Source of the DNA: JBBSBL01 sp038251325
GTDB taxonomy: Bacteria > Actinomycetota > Thermoleophilia > Solirubrobacterales > Solirubrobacteraceae
Reading direction: 5' to 3'
Assembly: GCA_038251325.1 (NCBI GenBank)
Contig: JBBSBL010000003.1
Location: 25,750 to 89,749, forward strand
Length of the DNA: 64,000 bases
Shown: piece by piece, positions 46,846 to 58,203 of the stretch
Numbering within the stretch: the first letter of the stretch is position 1
Layout: each line of letters begins with the position of its first letter
The notes under the pieces: model-generated
Told to the model about the DNA's origin: nothing
Seen by the model: the letters and a program-made list of their open reading frames with translations, nothing else
Databases searched by the model: none
Translations under genes and position numbers: made by a program

Positions 46846-47075
46846 GGGCGCGCGTCCTCGTGCGCCCGAAGGCCGGCATCCTCGATCCCCAGGGCCAGGC
46901 GGTGGAGCGCGCGCTTCCCGCGCTCGGCTTCGACGGCGTGGCGAACGTCCACGTCGGCCGGCTGATCGAGCTCGACGTCGAGGACCCGGACCGGCTCGGC
47001 GAGATGTGCGAGCGCCTGCTCGCCAACCCGCTGATCGAGGACTACGAGATCGTGCTCGACGGGGACCCCGCATGA
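46842..47075 (+). CDS. purS: FGAM synthase subunit PurS
   Basis: 77 residues. RARVLVRPKAGILDPQGQAVERALPALGFDGVANVHVGRLIEL is the PurS fold, with the DPQG segment that binds the PurL-PurQ complex. It bridges the glutaminase and synthase subunits. GTG at 46842 and ATGA overlap with purQ show translational coupling. Confidence 0.94.
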   Translation: MRARVLVRPKAGILDPQGQAVERALPALGFDGVANVHVGRLIELDVEDPDRLGEMCERLLANPLIEDYEIVLDGDPA

Positions 47076-47749
47076 GGTTCGGCGTCGTCCGCTTCCCCGG
47101 GTCCTGCGACGAGGTCGACGCGCTGACGGCCTGCGAGCGCGCCGGCGAGGCGACGCTGCTCTGGCACGGCGACGCCGGCCTCCGCGGGGTCGACGCCGTG
47201 GTCGTCCCCGGCGGGTTCAGCTACGGCGACTACCTGCGCGTCGGCGCGATCGCCCGCTTCTCGCCGGTCATGGAGTCCGTCGCGTCGTTCGCGCGCGAGG
47301 GCGGGATCGTGCTGGGGATCTGCAACGGCTTCCAGGTGCTGTGCGAGGCCGGCCTGCTGCCGGGCGCGCTGCTGCCGAACGCCTCGCGGCGCTTCGTCTG
47401 CCGCCAGGTCGACGTCGTCGTCGAGCGCGCGGACACCGCGTTCACCCGCGCCTGTGCGCCGGGCGAGCGCCTCTCGATCCCGGTCAAGCACACGGCGGGG
47501 CGCTGGTGGGCGCCGCCAGAGATCGCCGCGGAGGTCGAGGCCGGCGGCCAGGTGGTCCTGCGCTACGCGCCCGGCGAGAACCCCAACGGCTCGCTCGCCG
47601 ACGTCGCCGGCGTGGCGAGCGCCGAGGGCAACGTCTTCGGCCTCATGCCCCACCCCGAGCACGCCGTCGACCCGCTCACCGCCTCCGCCGACGGCCTGCG
47701 GCTCTTCGCCTCGATCCGCGACCACGTTGCCGGCCTCGTCCCCGCCTGA
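47072..47749 (+). CDS. purQ: FGAM synthase glutaminase subunit PurQ
   Basis: 225 residues. Class I glutamine amidotransferase: VVVPGGFSYGDYLRVGAIA, nucleophile Cys in GIVLGICNGFQVLCEAGLLPGAL, and the His/Glu pair in FGLMPHPEHAVD. It supplies ammonia to PurL. ATG at 47072 overlaps purS. Confidence 0.96.
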   Translation: MRFGVVRFPGSCDEVDALTACERAGEATLLWHGDAGLRGVDAVVVPGGFSYGDYLRVGAIARFSPVMESVASFAREGGIVLGICNGFQVLCEAGLLPGALLPNASRRFVCRQVDVVVERADTAFTRACAPGERLSIPVKHTAGRWWAPPEIAAEVEAGGQVVLRYAPGENPNGSLADVAGVASAEGNVFGLMPHPEHAVDPLTASADGLRLFASIRDHVAGLVPA

Positions 47750-49958
47750 GGCCGGCGCCGCGCCGCCCGGCCTGGCCCGGGCGCGGGAGCTCGGGCTGAC
47801 CGAGGCCGAGTACGCGCAGATCGTCGCGCGCCTCGGGCGCGAGCCGAACGAGGTCGAGCTGGCGATGTTCTCGCTCATGTGGTCCGAGCACTGCGCCTAC
47901 AAGCACTCCAAGCGGCTGCTCGCCCGCCTGCCGACGAGCGGGCCGCGGCTCGTCATGGGCCCGGGGGAGAACGCGGGGGCGGTGAGCGTCGGCGACGGGC
48001 TGGCGGTGGCCTTCAAGGTCGAGTCCCACAACCATCCGAGCGCGGTCGAGCCCTTCCAGGGGGCGGCCACCGGGGTCGGCGGGATCCTGCGCGACGTCTT
48101 CGCCGTCGGCGCGCGCCCGATCGCGATCCTCGACTCGCTGCGCTTCGGCGAGCCGGACTCGCCGCGCTCGCGCTACCTGCTGGAGCGCGCGGTGGCCGGC
48201 ATCGGGCACTACGGCAACTCGATCGGCGTGCCGACGGTCGGCGGCGAGGTCTACTTCGAGGCCGCGTACGAGTCCAACTGCCTGATCAACGCGATGTGCG
48301 TCGGGCTCGTCGCGGAGGACCGGCTGATCCGCTCCGCCGCCGCCGGCCCCGGCAACGTCGTCGTGCTCTTCGGCGCGCTCACCGGCCGCGACGGGATCGG
48401 CGGCGCGTCGGTCCTGGCCAGCGCGGAGCTCGACGAGGCCGACGAGGCCAAGCGCCCCTCGGTCCAGATCGGCGACCCCTTCGCGGAGAAGAAGCTGCTC
48501 GAGTGCTCGCTGGAGCTGCTCGATCGCGAGCTGCTCGTCGCGCTGCAGGACCTCGGCGCGGCCGGCCTCACCTCGTCGGCCTCGGAAATGGCGAGCAAGG
48601 GGGGCGTCGGCCTCGACCTCGACGTGGCCACGGTCCCGCTGCGCGAGCCCGGGATGGAGCCCTTCGAGATCATGGTCTCCGAGTCCCAGGAGCGGATGCT
48701 CGCCGTCGTCGAGCCCGAGCGGGTGGCCGAGGTGCTCGCCGTCTGCGCGCGGTGGGAGACGACGGCGACGGCGATCGGCGTCGTCACCGACAGCGGCGCG
48801 ATGCGCATCCTCGACGGCGAGCGCGTGGTCGGCGAGGCGCCGGTCGCGACGCTCGTCGACGACTGCCCGCTCTACGACCTCGCGCCGGCGCCGCCGGCCG
48901 CACCGCTCTATCCGGCGCCGTTGGCGCGGCTCGCGCTCGACACCGATCCGGCCGCCACCCTGGTCGCCTTGCTCGCCGCCCCGAACGTTGCCTCCCGGCT
49001 CCCGCTCTTCGAGCAGTACGACTGGCTCGTCCAGTCCCGCACCGTCCGCCGCCCCGACGAGGCCGACGCCGCCGTGCTCCTGCTGCCCACCGAGCCCGAT
49101 GGCGCCCGCCCCGCGATCGCGGTGGCCATCGACGGCAACGGGCGCCGGGTCGCCGCCGACCCGCGCGCCGGCGCGGCCGAGGCGGTCTGGGAGTGCGCGG
49201 CCAACCTCGCCGCGGTCGGCGCCGAGCCGCTCGGCCTGACGAACTGCCTGAACTTCGGCAACCCCGAGAAGCCGCACGTCGCCTGGCAGCTCGTCGAGGC
49301 GGTCGAGGGGCTCGCCGCGGCGTGCGAGGCGCTCGGCGTCCCGGTCGTCGGCGGCAACGTCTCGCTCTACAACGAGGGCCCCGACGGCCCGATCCTCCCC
49401 ACGCCGGTCGTCGGCATGGTCGGCGAGCTGCCCGACGCGGCGCGAGCGGGGCGGATCGCCTTCCGCCGCGAGGGCGACACGATCGCGCTCGTCGGGCCCT
49501 TCGTGCCGTCGCTCGCCGCCTCCGAGCTCGCCAAGCTGCGCGGCGCCGCGCCCGAGGGGCCCCTGCCGGCGATCGATCCGGCGGAACGGCTCGCCGCCCA
49601 CGCCGCCGTGCGCGAGGCGGTGCGCCACGGCCACGCCGTGAGCGCCCACGACGTGAGCGACGGCGGCCTCGCGGTCGCGCTGGCCGAGTGTTGCCTCGCC
49701 GGCGGGCTCGGCGCCGACGTCGCCCTCGACGGGCCGGCGGACGACACCGCGCTGTTCGGTGAGGCGCCCGGGGCCGGCTTCGTGGTCTCGGGGAGCGAGG
49801 AGGCCGTGAGCGCGATAGCGGCCGCGCGGCCGCTCGGCCGCGTGAGCGCCGCGCCCCGGCTGCGGATCGCGAACGCCGACGGGGCCACCACGCTCGACGT
49901 CGAGCTCGACGCCCTGCGTGCCGCCCGCGACGGCGGCCTGGCGGAGGCCTTCGGATGA
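47727..49958 (+). CDS. purL: FGAM synthase large subunit PurL
   Basis: 743 residues, the small (three-subunit) PurL. ELAMFSLMWSEHCAYKHSKRLL (catalytic His), MGPGENAGAVSVGDGLAVAFKVESHNHPSAVEPFQGAATGVGGILRD, GGEVYFEAAYESN and ALQDLGAAGLTSSASEMAS are the family's substrate and ATP motifs. I chose TTG 47727, overlapping purQ by 23 nt. There is no ATG or GTG before the conserved LGLTEAEYAQI; a CTG further in would be the only alternative. Confidence 0.94.
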   Translation: MPASSPPEAGAAPPGLARARELGLTEAEYAQIVARLGREPNEVELAMFSLMWSEHCAYKHSKRLLARLPTSGPRLVMGPGENAGAVSVGDGLAVAFKVESHNHPSAVEPFQGAATGVGGILRDVFAVGARPIAILDSLRFGEPDSPRSRYLLERAVAGIGHYGNSIGVPTVGGEVYFEAAYESNCLINAMCVGLVAEDRLIRSAAAGPGNVVVLFGALTGRDGIGGASVLASAELDEADEAKRPSVQIGDPFAEKKLLECSLELLDRELLVALQDLGAAGLTSSASEMASKGGVGLDLDVATVPLREPGMEPFEIMVSESQERMLAVVEPERVAEVLAVCARWETTATAIGVVTDSGAMRILDGERVVGEAPVATLVDDCPLYDLAPAPPAAPLYPAPLARLALDTDPAATLVALLAAPNVASRLPLFEQYDWLVQSRTVRRPDEADAAVLLLPTEPDGARPAIAVAIDGNGRRVAADPRAGAAEAVWECAANLAAVGAEPLGLTNCLNFGNPEKPHVAWQLVEAVEGLAAACEALGVPVVGGNVSLYNEGPDGPILPTPVVGMVGELPDAARAGRIAFRREGDTIALVGPFVPSLAASELAKLRGAAPEGPLPAIDPAERLAAHAAVREAVRHGHAVSAHDVSDGGLAVALAECCLAGGLGADVALDGPADDTALFGEAPGAGFVVSGSEEAVSAIAAARPLGRVSAAPRLRIANADGATTLDVELDALRAARDGGLAEAFG

Positions 49959-50034
49959 CCCGCTGCTACGCTGGCCCCTCCGGGTCGAGAGGCCCGCGTT
50001 GCCACGCTTCGGTGCCGACGTTCGACGGCCGGCC

Positions 50035-51471
50035 ATGACCGATTCCCTCGACCACCGCGACGGTCCGCGCGACGAGTGCGGAGTGTTCGGGATCTTCGCT
50101 CCCGATCGCGATGTCGCGCGCCTGGCCTACTTCGCGCTCTTCGCGCTCCAGCACCGCGGCCAGGAGTCGGCGGGCATCGCCACCGCCGAAGCCGGCGGCA
50201 ACATCATGACCCTGCGCGACGTCGGCCTCGTCTCGCAGGTCTTCGACGAGCACAAGCTCCGCTCGCTCGAGGGCGACATGGCGATCGGGCACGTGCGCTA
50301 CTCCACCACCGGCTCGTCCGCCTGGGAGAACGCCCAGCCCGTCTACCGCTCCGACGCGCGCGAGGTCGCCCTCGCCCACAACGGCAACCTCATCAACGCC
50401 GTCGAGCTCCACTCCGAGCTGCGCGAGCGCGGGGTCGGCTTCCGCTCCACGAGCGACTCGGAGATCATCGCCGCGCTGCTCTCCACCCACCCGTCGGACC
50501 GCATCGAGGACGCGGTGGCCGACGTGCTCCCGCGCCTGGAGGGCGCGTTCTCCACCGTGGCCATGACCCGCGAGCGCGTCGTCGCCTTCCGCGACCCGCA
50601 CGGGATCCGGCCGCTCGCGCTCGGTCGCCTGGGCGAGCGCTACTGCGTGGCCAGCGAGTCCTGCGCCTTCGACATCATCGGCGCCGAGTACCTGCGCGAG
50701 GTCGAGCCCGGCGAGGTCATCACGCTCGGCCCGCGCGGGATCGAGACCCGGATGGCCGTCGAGGGCGCCCGGCGCGCGTTCTGCGTCTTCGAGCACATCT
50801 ACTTCGCCCGGCCCGACTCGCGCATGGCCGGCACCGTGCTCCAGGCGGCGCGCGGGCGGATGGGCGAGATCCTCGCCGCCGAGGCGCCGGCCGACGCCGA
50901 CCTCGTCATCGCCGTGCCGGACTCCGGCAACGCGGCCGCCCGCGGCTACGCGCGCGCGAGCGGGCTGCCCCAGGACGACGGCTTCGTGAAGAACCGCTAC
51001 GTCGGGCGCACGTTCATCCAGCCCGGCCAGGAGCTGCGCAAGCACGGCCTGCGGATGAAGTTCAACCCCCTGAAGGAGATCGTCTCGGGCCGCCGCCTCG
51101 TCGTCGTCGACGACTCGATCGTGCGCGGCAACACGACGCGCCAGATCGTCCAGATGCTCCGCGACGCGGGCGCGAGCGAGGTCCACATGCGGATCTCCGC
51201 GCCGCCGATCCGCCATCCCTGCCACTACGGGATCGACATGTCCACGAGCGAGGAGATGGTCGCCCACGGCCGCACGGTCGAGGAGGTCGCCACCGAGCTC
51301 GGCTGCGACACGCTCGCCTACCTCTCGCTCGCAGGGGTCTACGCGGCGATCGGCGGCGAGCGCGCCACCCACTGTGACGCCTGCTTCTCGGGCGACTACC
51401 CGCTTGCGGGCAGCGACGAGGCCAACGGCAAGTTCGCCCTCGAGGGCGAACTGCCGCTCGTGCGGGCCTGA
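50035..51471 (+). CDS. purF: Amidophosphoribosyltransferase, Fe-S type
   Basis: First committed step of purine synthesis: PRPP + glutamine to phosphoribosylamine. 478 residues. A 14-residue propeptide precedes catalytic Cys15 (DECGVFGIF); LQHRGQESAGIAT and RYSTTGSSAWENAQP belong to the glutaminase, VVVDDSIVRGNTTRQIVQML is the PRPP loop. Cysteines in RAFCVFEHIYF, HPCHYGIDM and HCDACFSGDYP match the four [4Fe-4S] ligands of the Bacillus enzyme, so it should be oxygen-sensitive. ATG at 50035 follows purL by 76 nt. Confidence 0.96.
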   Translation: MTDSLDHRDGPRDECGVFGIFAPDRDVARLAYFALFALQHRGQESAGIATAEAGGNIMTLRDVGLVSQVFDEHKLRSLEGDMAIGHVRYSTTGSSAWENAQPVYRSDAREVALAHNGNLINAVELHSELRERGVGFRSTSDSEIIAALLSTHPSDRIEDAVADVLPRLEGAFSTVAMTRERVVAFRDPHGIRPLALGRLGERYCVASESCAFDIIGAEYLREVEPGEVITLGPRGIETRMAVEGARRAFCVFEHIYFARPDSRMAGTVLQAARGRMGEILAAEAPADADLVIAVPDSGNAAARGYARASGLPQDDGFVKNRYVGRTFIQPGQELRKHGLRMKFNPLKEIVSGRRLVVVDDSIVRGNTTRQIVQMLRDAGASEVHMRISAPPIRHPCHYGIDMSTSEEMVAHGRTVEEVATELGCDTLAYLSLAGVYAAIGGERATHCDACFSGDYPLAGSDEANGKFALEGELPLVRA

Positions 51472-51474
51472 GGC

Positions 51475-52745
51475 TCAGAAGGTGAACACGTAGGCGACGA
51501 ACGCGACCGCCAGGCTGCCGGCGCCGAGCCACTGCCACGGTCGGCGCAGATCGGGCTCCGAGCGCACCGCGAGGAGCACGAAGGGCAGGACGAACGGGTC
51601 GAAGTACTTCTGGTAGGGCAGGCGGACGACGAGCGTCGAGGCCAGGAACGCGAGGCCGAGCAGCGTCGGCAGCGCGTCCGGCCACGCTCGGCGGGCGAGC
51701 AGGATCCCGAGCCCCGCTCCCAGCGGCACGAGCAGCCAGAAGAGCCCACCCGAGCCGGCGATCCCGGGTTCGTAGCTCGCCAGCTTCCAGAGGTAGCCCG
51801 CGTCACGCTCACCGCTCCGCTGCATCGGGACGACGGCGAGTAGCGCGAATCCGCCCGCCCCCGCGGCCAGGCTCGACACGAGCAACGGCCGCAGGCGCTC
51901 GGCTTGGCCGGGGAGGGACGGCCCGAGGACCGCGGTGGCGTAGATCCCGACGAGGGCCACCGTGAAGAGGGCGGGCCGGACGCTGAGCGCCGCGCTCGCG
52001 TCCCCGGAACGGCAGAGTCCGCAGGAGGTCGGGTCAGACCCTCTGGGCACGAGCCCTCCCCAGGTGGCGGCCAGCAGTCCGAACGGTGCCAGCGCGACCG
52101 CGGCGCCCACCGTGGCCAGCGCGACGGGGCGCCACGCGCGGGTCGTCAGGGCCACGACGCCGATCCCGGCGACGGCCAGCCACACCGCGCTCTGCCGGGT
52201 CAGCACCGCGGCGCAGAGCCAGAGGAGGAAAACCGCGAAGTCCGGTGACTCGCGCGTACGGGCGAAGCGGTCGAGCCGCGCCACCGCAAGCAGGAGGAAG
52301 AGCAGGGCGAGGGCGTCGGTCATGGCGAGGAAGGACACGCCGAAGACGTAGGGAGACAGGCCGAACAGCAGCGCGAGCGCGCACGCCGGCCACTCCTGGA
52401 GCCCGCGACGAACGAGCAGCCGGAAGAGGACGACGACCGCGGCGTAGGTGAACACGGAGCTGAACAGCCGCAGCAGCCAGACGTGATACCCGGCGACCTT
52501 CACGACGCCGGCCATCAGCCAGTGGTACAGCGGCATCTGCGCGGCCGCGTAGGTCGTCAGGTCCGGCGCAGGCCAGTCGCGGGCGAACTGGCGAATCGTC
52601 GGCAGGTGGTAGACGTGCTCGTCGGTCGAGTGGTCACGATCTCGGTGGTCAGGCCTTTGAGGACCGCGATCGCCAGGACGAACGGGAACGCGAGCGCGAG
52701 GAGTTGGCGCCATTGTCGACCGGCTGGTCGTGGACCCGGCGGCAT
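51475..52745 (-). pseudogene. DIE2/ALG10-like membrane glycosyltransferase, broken by one missing base near 52636
   Basis: The first exon-like part (52745 to about 52638) encodes RQLLALAFPFVLAIAVLKGLTTEIV. The frame then shifts and continues DHSTDEHVYHLPTIRQFARDWPAPDLTTYAAAQMPLYHWLMA with about nine further membrane helices. The acidic DE and YHLPT pattern in the first outer loop, followed by the Asp-Leu-Thr-Thr stretch, resembles ALG10-type alpha-glucosyltransferases. Inserting one base after GTG (52635-52637) gives EIVDHSTDEHVY and restores one gene of about 423 residues. Either a recent mutation or a sequencing error. Confidence 0.72.
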
Positions 52746-52769
52746 ACGAGGCGAGGCCCGCCGGTGGCC

Positions 52770-53555
52770 TCAGGCCGCCGTGTGGTCCGTCCAGCGCGTT
52801 CCGTCCCACCAGCGCAGCCGCGTGCGGCCGCCGGGGTCCGGGTACCAACCGGCGGCGGGGAGCGGCGTGCCGCGCCGCCCGGGCGGCCGGGCGACCGGCG
52901 CCTGCTGCGGGCGCGCCGCCTCGGCCGGCGCCACCGCCGCCTGCGGCGTGAGGTGCTCGGCGCCCGGCAGGCCCGACGCCCCGCCGCCCGGAATGCCGAG
53001 CGGCACCGCGGCCGGGTCCGGCAGGCCGGAGTCCAGGAGACCTGGGCCGGTCGCGCTCACCGCTTCGCTGCCCGCCCGCACGACCCACGTCCGCGCGACC
53101 ATGTCCCCGACCCGCTGGTTCCCGCGCGAAAGCAGCGCGGTGAAGAAGCCGACCACGAACGGGATGACCCACGGCAGCCCGTCGATGATCCACAGGAGCT
53201 GGCGCACGAGGTTGCGGGCGAACCCGGCCGGCCGTCCGTTGGCGCCGACCACGCGCACCGCGAGCAGCCGCTGGCCCAGGGTCGCGCCGGTCAGCCCGGG
53301 CAGCGACACCCAGTAGGCGAGGCCGATCACGAGCAGGATCCCGTAGAACGCGGCCGCGCGGCCGCCGGTGATGTAGTAGACGTGCCCGTTGCTCGTGACC
53401 TTCGCGTAGACGCTCCCGAGGTCGATCGGCGTGCCGCGCGGCCGACGCTCCGCGAGCGCCGCGAAGAGCGGTATCGCGAAGATCCAGGTCAGCACGAGGT
53501 CGATGAGGAACGCCGTCGTGCGACGGCCCATCACCTTCGTCGTCCCGGGCGCCAT
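52770..53555 (-). CDS. RDD-family membrane protein with C-terminal DUF2510 domain
   Basis: 261 residues. RDD domain: GRRTTAFLIDLVLTWIFAIPLFAAL (R..D), GATLGQRLLAVRVVGANGRPAG and VGDMVARTWVV, with about four membrane helices. A Pro/Ala-rich linker (about 170-235) leads to GWYPDPGGRTRLRWWDGTRWTDHT, the DUF2510 module with its Trp/Pro-rich fold typical of actinobacteria. Possibly a small-molecule or ion transporter. Start at 53555 (the family's first methionine); ALG10-like gene follows on the same strand. Confidence 0.85.
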   Translation of the reverse strand: MAPGTTKVMGRRTTAFLIDLVLTWIFAIPLFAALAERRPRGTPIDLGSVYAKVTSNGHVYYITGGRAAAFYGILLVIGLAYWVSLPGLTGATLGQRLLAVRVVGANGRPAGFARNLVRQLLWIIDGLPWVIPFVVGFFTALLSRGNQRVGDMVARTWVVRAGSEAVSATGPGLLDSGLPDPAAVPLGIPGGGASGLPGAEHLTPQAAVAPAEAARPQQAPVARPPGRRGTPLPAAGWYPDPGGRTRLRWWDGTRWTDHTAA

Positions 53556-53663
53556 CGCGCGCAGCGTACCGACGCTCGCCGACCGCTCTCACCCGTGGCT
53601 GCGGCGTCCCTCGCGCCCTCGCCTCGACCCGCCCGCGACCGTCGCTATGGTCGGACGTCCGCC

Positions 53664-55453
<1,790 letters not shown>

Positions 55454-55457
<4 letters not shown>

Positions 55458-56092
55458 GCGACGCCGCCCCGGGCTTCCGCGTCGGAGTCCTCGTCTCGGG
55501 CGAGGGCACGAACCTCCAGGCGCTGCTCGACACCGTCCACGGCCGCGACGGGGTGGAGATCGCGGGGGTGGTGGCCAGCGCGGACGGTGTCCCGGCGCTG
55601 GAGCGCGCCGCGGCCGCCGGCGTCGAACGGGTCGTGTTCGGGCTGGCGGGCTCCGGCGATCGCGCCGCCCGCGACGCCGCCGTCGCCGACTGGCTCGCCG
55701 CGCGCGAGGTCGATCTCGTCGTGCTCGCCGGCTGGATGCAGCTGCTCACGCCGGCCTTCCTCGGCCGCTTCCCGGGTCGCGTGATCAACGTCCATCCCGC
55801 GCTGCTGCCGGCCTTCGCCGGCCTGCGCTCGGTCGAGCAGGCGGTGGACTACGGGGTGAAGGTCTTCGGGGTCACCGTCCACTTCGTCGACGACGGGATC
55901 GACACCGGCCCGATCATCCTCCAGCGCGCGATCGACCTGCCCGACGCGATCGACCCCGAGGACGTGCGCGCCGCCCTGCGCCCGCTCGAGCACGCGCTGC
56001 TCCCCGAGGCGGTGCGGCTCATCGGCCGCGGCGCGGTGAGCCTCGACCCGGAGCGGCCGCGCCGGGTGCGGGTGGCGCGCCCCTCCCACTAG
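55454..56092 (+). CDS. purN: Phosphoribosylglycinamide formyltransferase PurN
   Basis: 212 residues. VGVLVSGEGTNLQALLD (phosphate loop), LVVLAGWMQLLTPAFLGRFPGRVINVHPALLPAFAGL with catalytic Asn-His, and VTVHFVDDGIDTGPIILQ with catalytic Asp. Adds a formyl group from 10-formyl-THF to GAR. The loop LRSVEQAVDYG differs from the usual HGxxxxxxA. GTG at 55454 overlaps the RecQ stop; purH starts 13 nt after its own stop. Confidence 0.95.
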
Positions 56093-56105
56093 ACTCGCCC
56101 GACCC

Positions 56106-57722
56106 ATGGAGGAGGTCACCGCGAGCGAGCCGCCGCCCGCCCCCGAGGGCGACGGGCCCGATCTGACGCAACCCGGCGAGGTGCGCCTCGGCCGCGCGCT
56201 GCTCTCGGTCTCCGACAAGACCGGCATTTCCGACTTCGCGCGCGGCCTCGTGGAGCTCGGCATCGAGATCGTCTCCACCGGAGGCACGGCCGCCGCCCTC
56301 CAGGAGGCCGGGATCGAGGTCCGCTCGATCACCGACCTCACCGGCTTCCCGGAGATCATGGACGGGCGCGTCAAGACGCTGCACCCGAAGCTCTACGCCG
56401 CCCTGCTCGCCCGCCGCGACGACCCCGCGCACGTCCGGGCCGCCGAGGAGCAGGACGTCGAGTGGGTCGACCTCGTGTGCGTGAACCTCTACCCGTTCGA
56501 GGCGACCGCGTCGCGCCGCGGAGCCGCGGAGCCAGACGTCATCGAGGACATCGACATCGGCGGGCCGACGATGATCCGCGCCGCGGCGAAGAACCGCGAC
56601 TTCGCGGCGCCGGTTGTGAGCCCCGCGAGCTACGACGCGATCCTGGCCGAGCTGCGGGAGTCGAGCGGCCGCCTGTCGGCGGCCACCCGCCGCAACCTCG
56701 CCGCCGAGGCCTTCGCCTACACCGCGCGCTACGACACCGCGATCGCCCGCTGGTTCGCCGAGTCCGACGACGACTTCCCTCCGCTCCTGCTCCGCGCCTA
56801 CGAGAAGGTCGTCGACCTTCCCTACGGCGAGAACCCCCACCAGCGCGCCGCCTACTACGCGCAGGTCGGCACCCGGATGCACGTGCTCTCCCAGGTGCAA
56901 CAGCTCGGCGGGAAGCCGCTCTCGTTCAACAACCTGCTTGACCTCAGCTCCGCCCGCTCGCTGGTCGGCGAGTTCCAGCTGCCGGCCTGCGTCATCGTCA
57001 AGCACAACAACCCGTGCGGCTGTGCGGTGGCCGACGAGGCGGGTGACGCCTACGCACGCGCCTTCGCCGGCGACCCGATGAGCGCGTTCGGCGGCGTCAT
57101 CGCGCTGAACCGTCCGGTGGATCGCGCGCTGGCCGAGGCGATCAGCGGCCAGTTCGTGGAGGTGCTCTTCGCGCCCGGCTACGACGACGACGCGCTCGAC
57201 GTGCTCGCCGCCAAGCCCAACCTTCGGATCCTCGCCGATGAGGAGCGCCGCGGACTGAGCCTCGTCGAGCAGGAGCTCAAGCCGGTCGTCGGCGGTGTGC
57301 TCGTCCAGGATCGCGACCAGGGCCTCGAGGATCGCGGCGAGATGCAGGTCGTCACCGAGCGGCGCCCGAGCGAGGCCGAGTGGGGCGACCTCCTCTTCGC
57401 CTGGAAGGTGTGCAAGCACGTGCGGTCCAACGCCATCGTCCTGGCGCGGGACGGCGCGACGCTCGGCATCGGCGCGGGGCAGATGAGCCGTGTCGACTCC
57501 GTGCGGCTGGCGGTGGAGAAGGCCCAGGCGCCGCTGGCCGGATCGGTGCTCGCCTCCGACGCCTTCTTCCCGTTCTCCGACGGGCCACAGCTCGCGATCG
57601 ACGCCGGCGCGCGGGCGATCATCCAGCCCGGCGGCTCCAAGCGCGACGACGAGGTCGTCGCCGCCGCCGACGAGGCCGGGATCGCCATGGTCTTCACCGC
57701 GCGCCGCCACTTCCGCCATTGA
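56106..57722 (+). CDS. purH: AICAR transformylase / IMP cyclohydrolase
   Basis: Last two steps of IMP synthesis. 538 residues. After about 25 acidic residues comes the MGS-like cyclohydrolase (ALLSVSDKTGISDFARGLVELGIEIVSTGGTA...GRVKTLHPKLYAALLARRDD). The transformylase follows: DLPYGENPHQRAAYY, VIVKHNNPCGCAVAD with catalytic Lys-His, GDPMSAFGGVIALNRPVD and FFPFSDGPQLAIDAGARAIIQPGGSKRDDEVVAAADEAG. ATG at 56106. The stop overlaps the TTG of the next gene (TTGA). Confidence 0.97.
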   Translation: MEEVTASEPPPAPEGDGPDLTQPGEVRLGRALLSVSDKTGISDFARGLVELGIEIVSTGGTAAALQEAGIEVRSITDLTGFPEIMDGRVKTLHPKLYAALLARRDDPAHVRAAEEQDVEWVDLVCVNLYPFEATASRRGAAEPDVIEDIDIGGPTMIRAAAKNRDFAAPVVSPASYDAILAELRESSGRLSAATRRNLAAEAFAYTARYDTAIARWFAESDDDFPPLLLRAYEKVVDLPYGENPHQRAAYYAQVGTRMHVLSQVQQLGGKPLSFNNLLDLSSARSLVGEFQLPACVIVKHNNPCGCAVADEAGDAYARAFAGDPMSAFGGVIALNRPVDRALAEAISGQFVEVLFAPGYDDDALDVLAAKPNLRILADEERRGLSLVEQELKPVVGGVLVQDRDQGLEDRGEMQVVTERRPSEAEWGDLLFAWKVCKHVRSNAIVLARDGATLGIGAGQMSRVDSVRLAVEKAQAPLAGSVLASDAFFPFSDGPQLAIDAGARAIIQPGGSKRDDEVVAAADEAGIAMVFTARRHFRH

Positions 57723-58117
57723 CCGGCGCCGAGCGTCATGGCTCCGGCGTCCCGTGGGAGGTGGCCTACGGGTACAGCCGCGCGGTCCGGATCGGCGACC
57801 GGGTGCTCGTCGCCGGCACGACCGCGGCCGGCCCCGACGGGGCGGTGGCCGGCCTCGGCGATCCGGCCGCGCAGGCGCGGGCCGCGCTGGAACGGATCGC
57901 GGCGGCGCTGCACCAGGCCGGCGCGTCGACCGCCGACGTCGTGCGGACCCGGATCTACGTCACCGACGCGGCGTACGCCGAAGCGGTCGGCCGGGAGCAC
58001 GCCGCGACGTTCGGCGCCGCCCCGCCGGCGGCGACGCTGGTGGTGGTCTCGGCGCTGCTCGACCCGCGCCTGCTCGTCGAGATCGAGGCCGAGGCGGTGG
58101 TGGGCGCCGGCGGCTGA
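57719..58117 (+). CDS. RidA-family protein
   Basis: 132 residues. VPWEVAYGYSRAVRIGDRVLVAGTTAAGPDGAVAGLGDPAAQARAALERIAAALHQAGASTADVVRTRIYVTD is the YjgF/RidA fold; PPAATLVVVSALLDPRLLVEIEAEAVV is its end, without the classic catalytic Arg of RidA proper (xxRSxV reads TLVVVSALLDP). It may be a different subfamily from enamine/imine deaminase. The TTG at 57719 overlaps the purH stop; no other start is near. Confidence 0.83.
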   Translation: MTGAERHGSGVPWEVAYGYSRAVRIGDRVLVAGTTAAGPDGAVAGLGDPAAQARAALERIAAALHQAGASTADVVRTRIYVTDAAYAEAVGREHAATFGAAPPAATLVVVSALLDPRLLVEIEAEAVVGAGG

Positions 58118-58138
58118 CGGCCGGACGTCCGCATCGCA

Positions 58139-58175
58139 TCCCGGCCCAGGCTCGCCCTGCGTGCACCAGCCGGGA
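58139..58175. terminator. Possible bidirectional terminator between convergent genes
   Basis: TCCCGGC (58139-58145) and its complement GCCGGGA (58169-58175) form a 7-bp stem with a long loop between the ends of the RidA gene and the minus-strand fusion gene. A perfect CGGACGTCCG palindrome lies just upstream (58122-58131). No U-tract. Weak, based on position and symmetry only. Confidence 0.3.
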
Positions 58176-58203
58176 CGCGACGCGAGAGGACGAGCGCCCG
58201 CGC

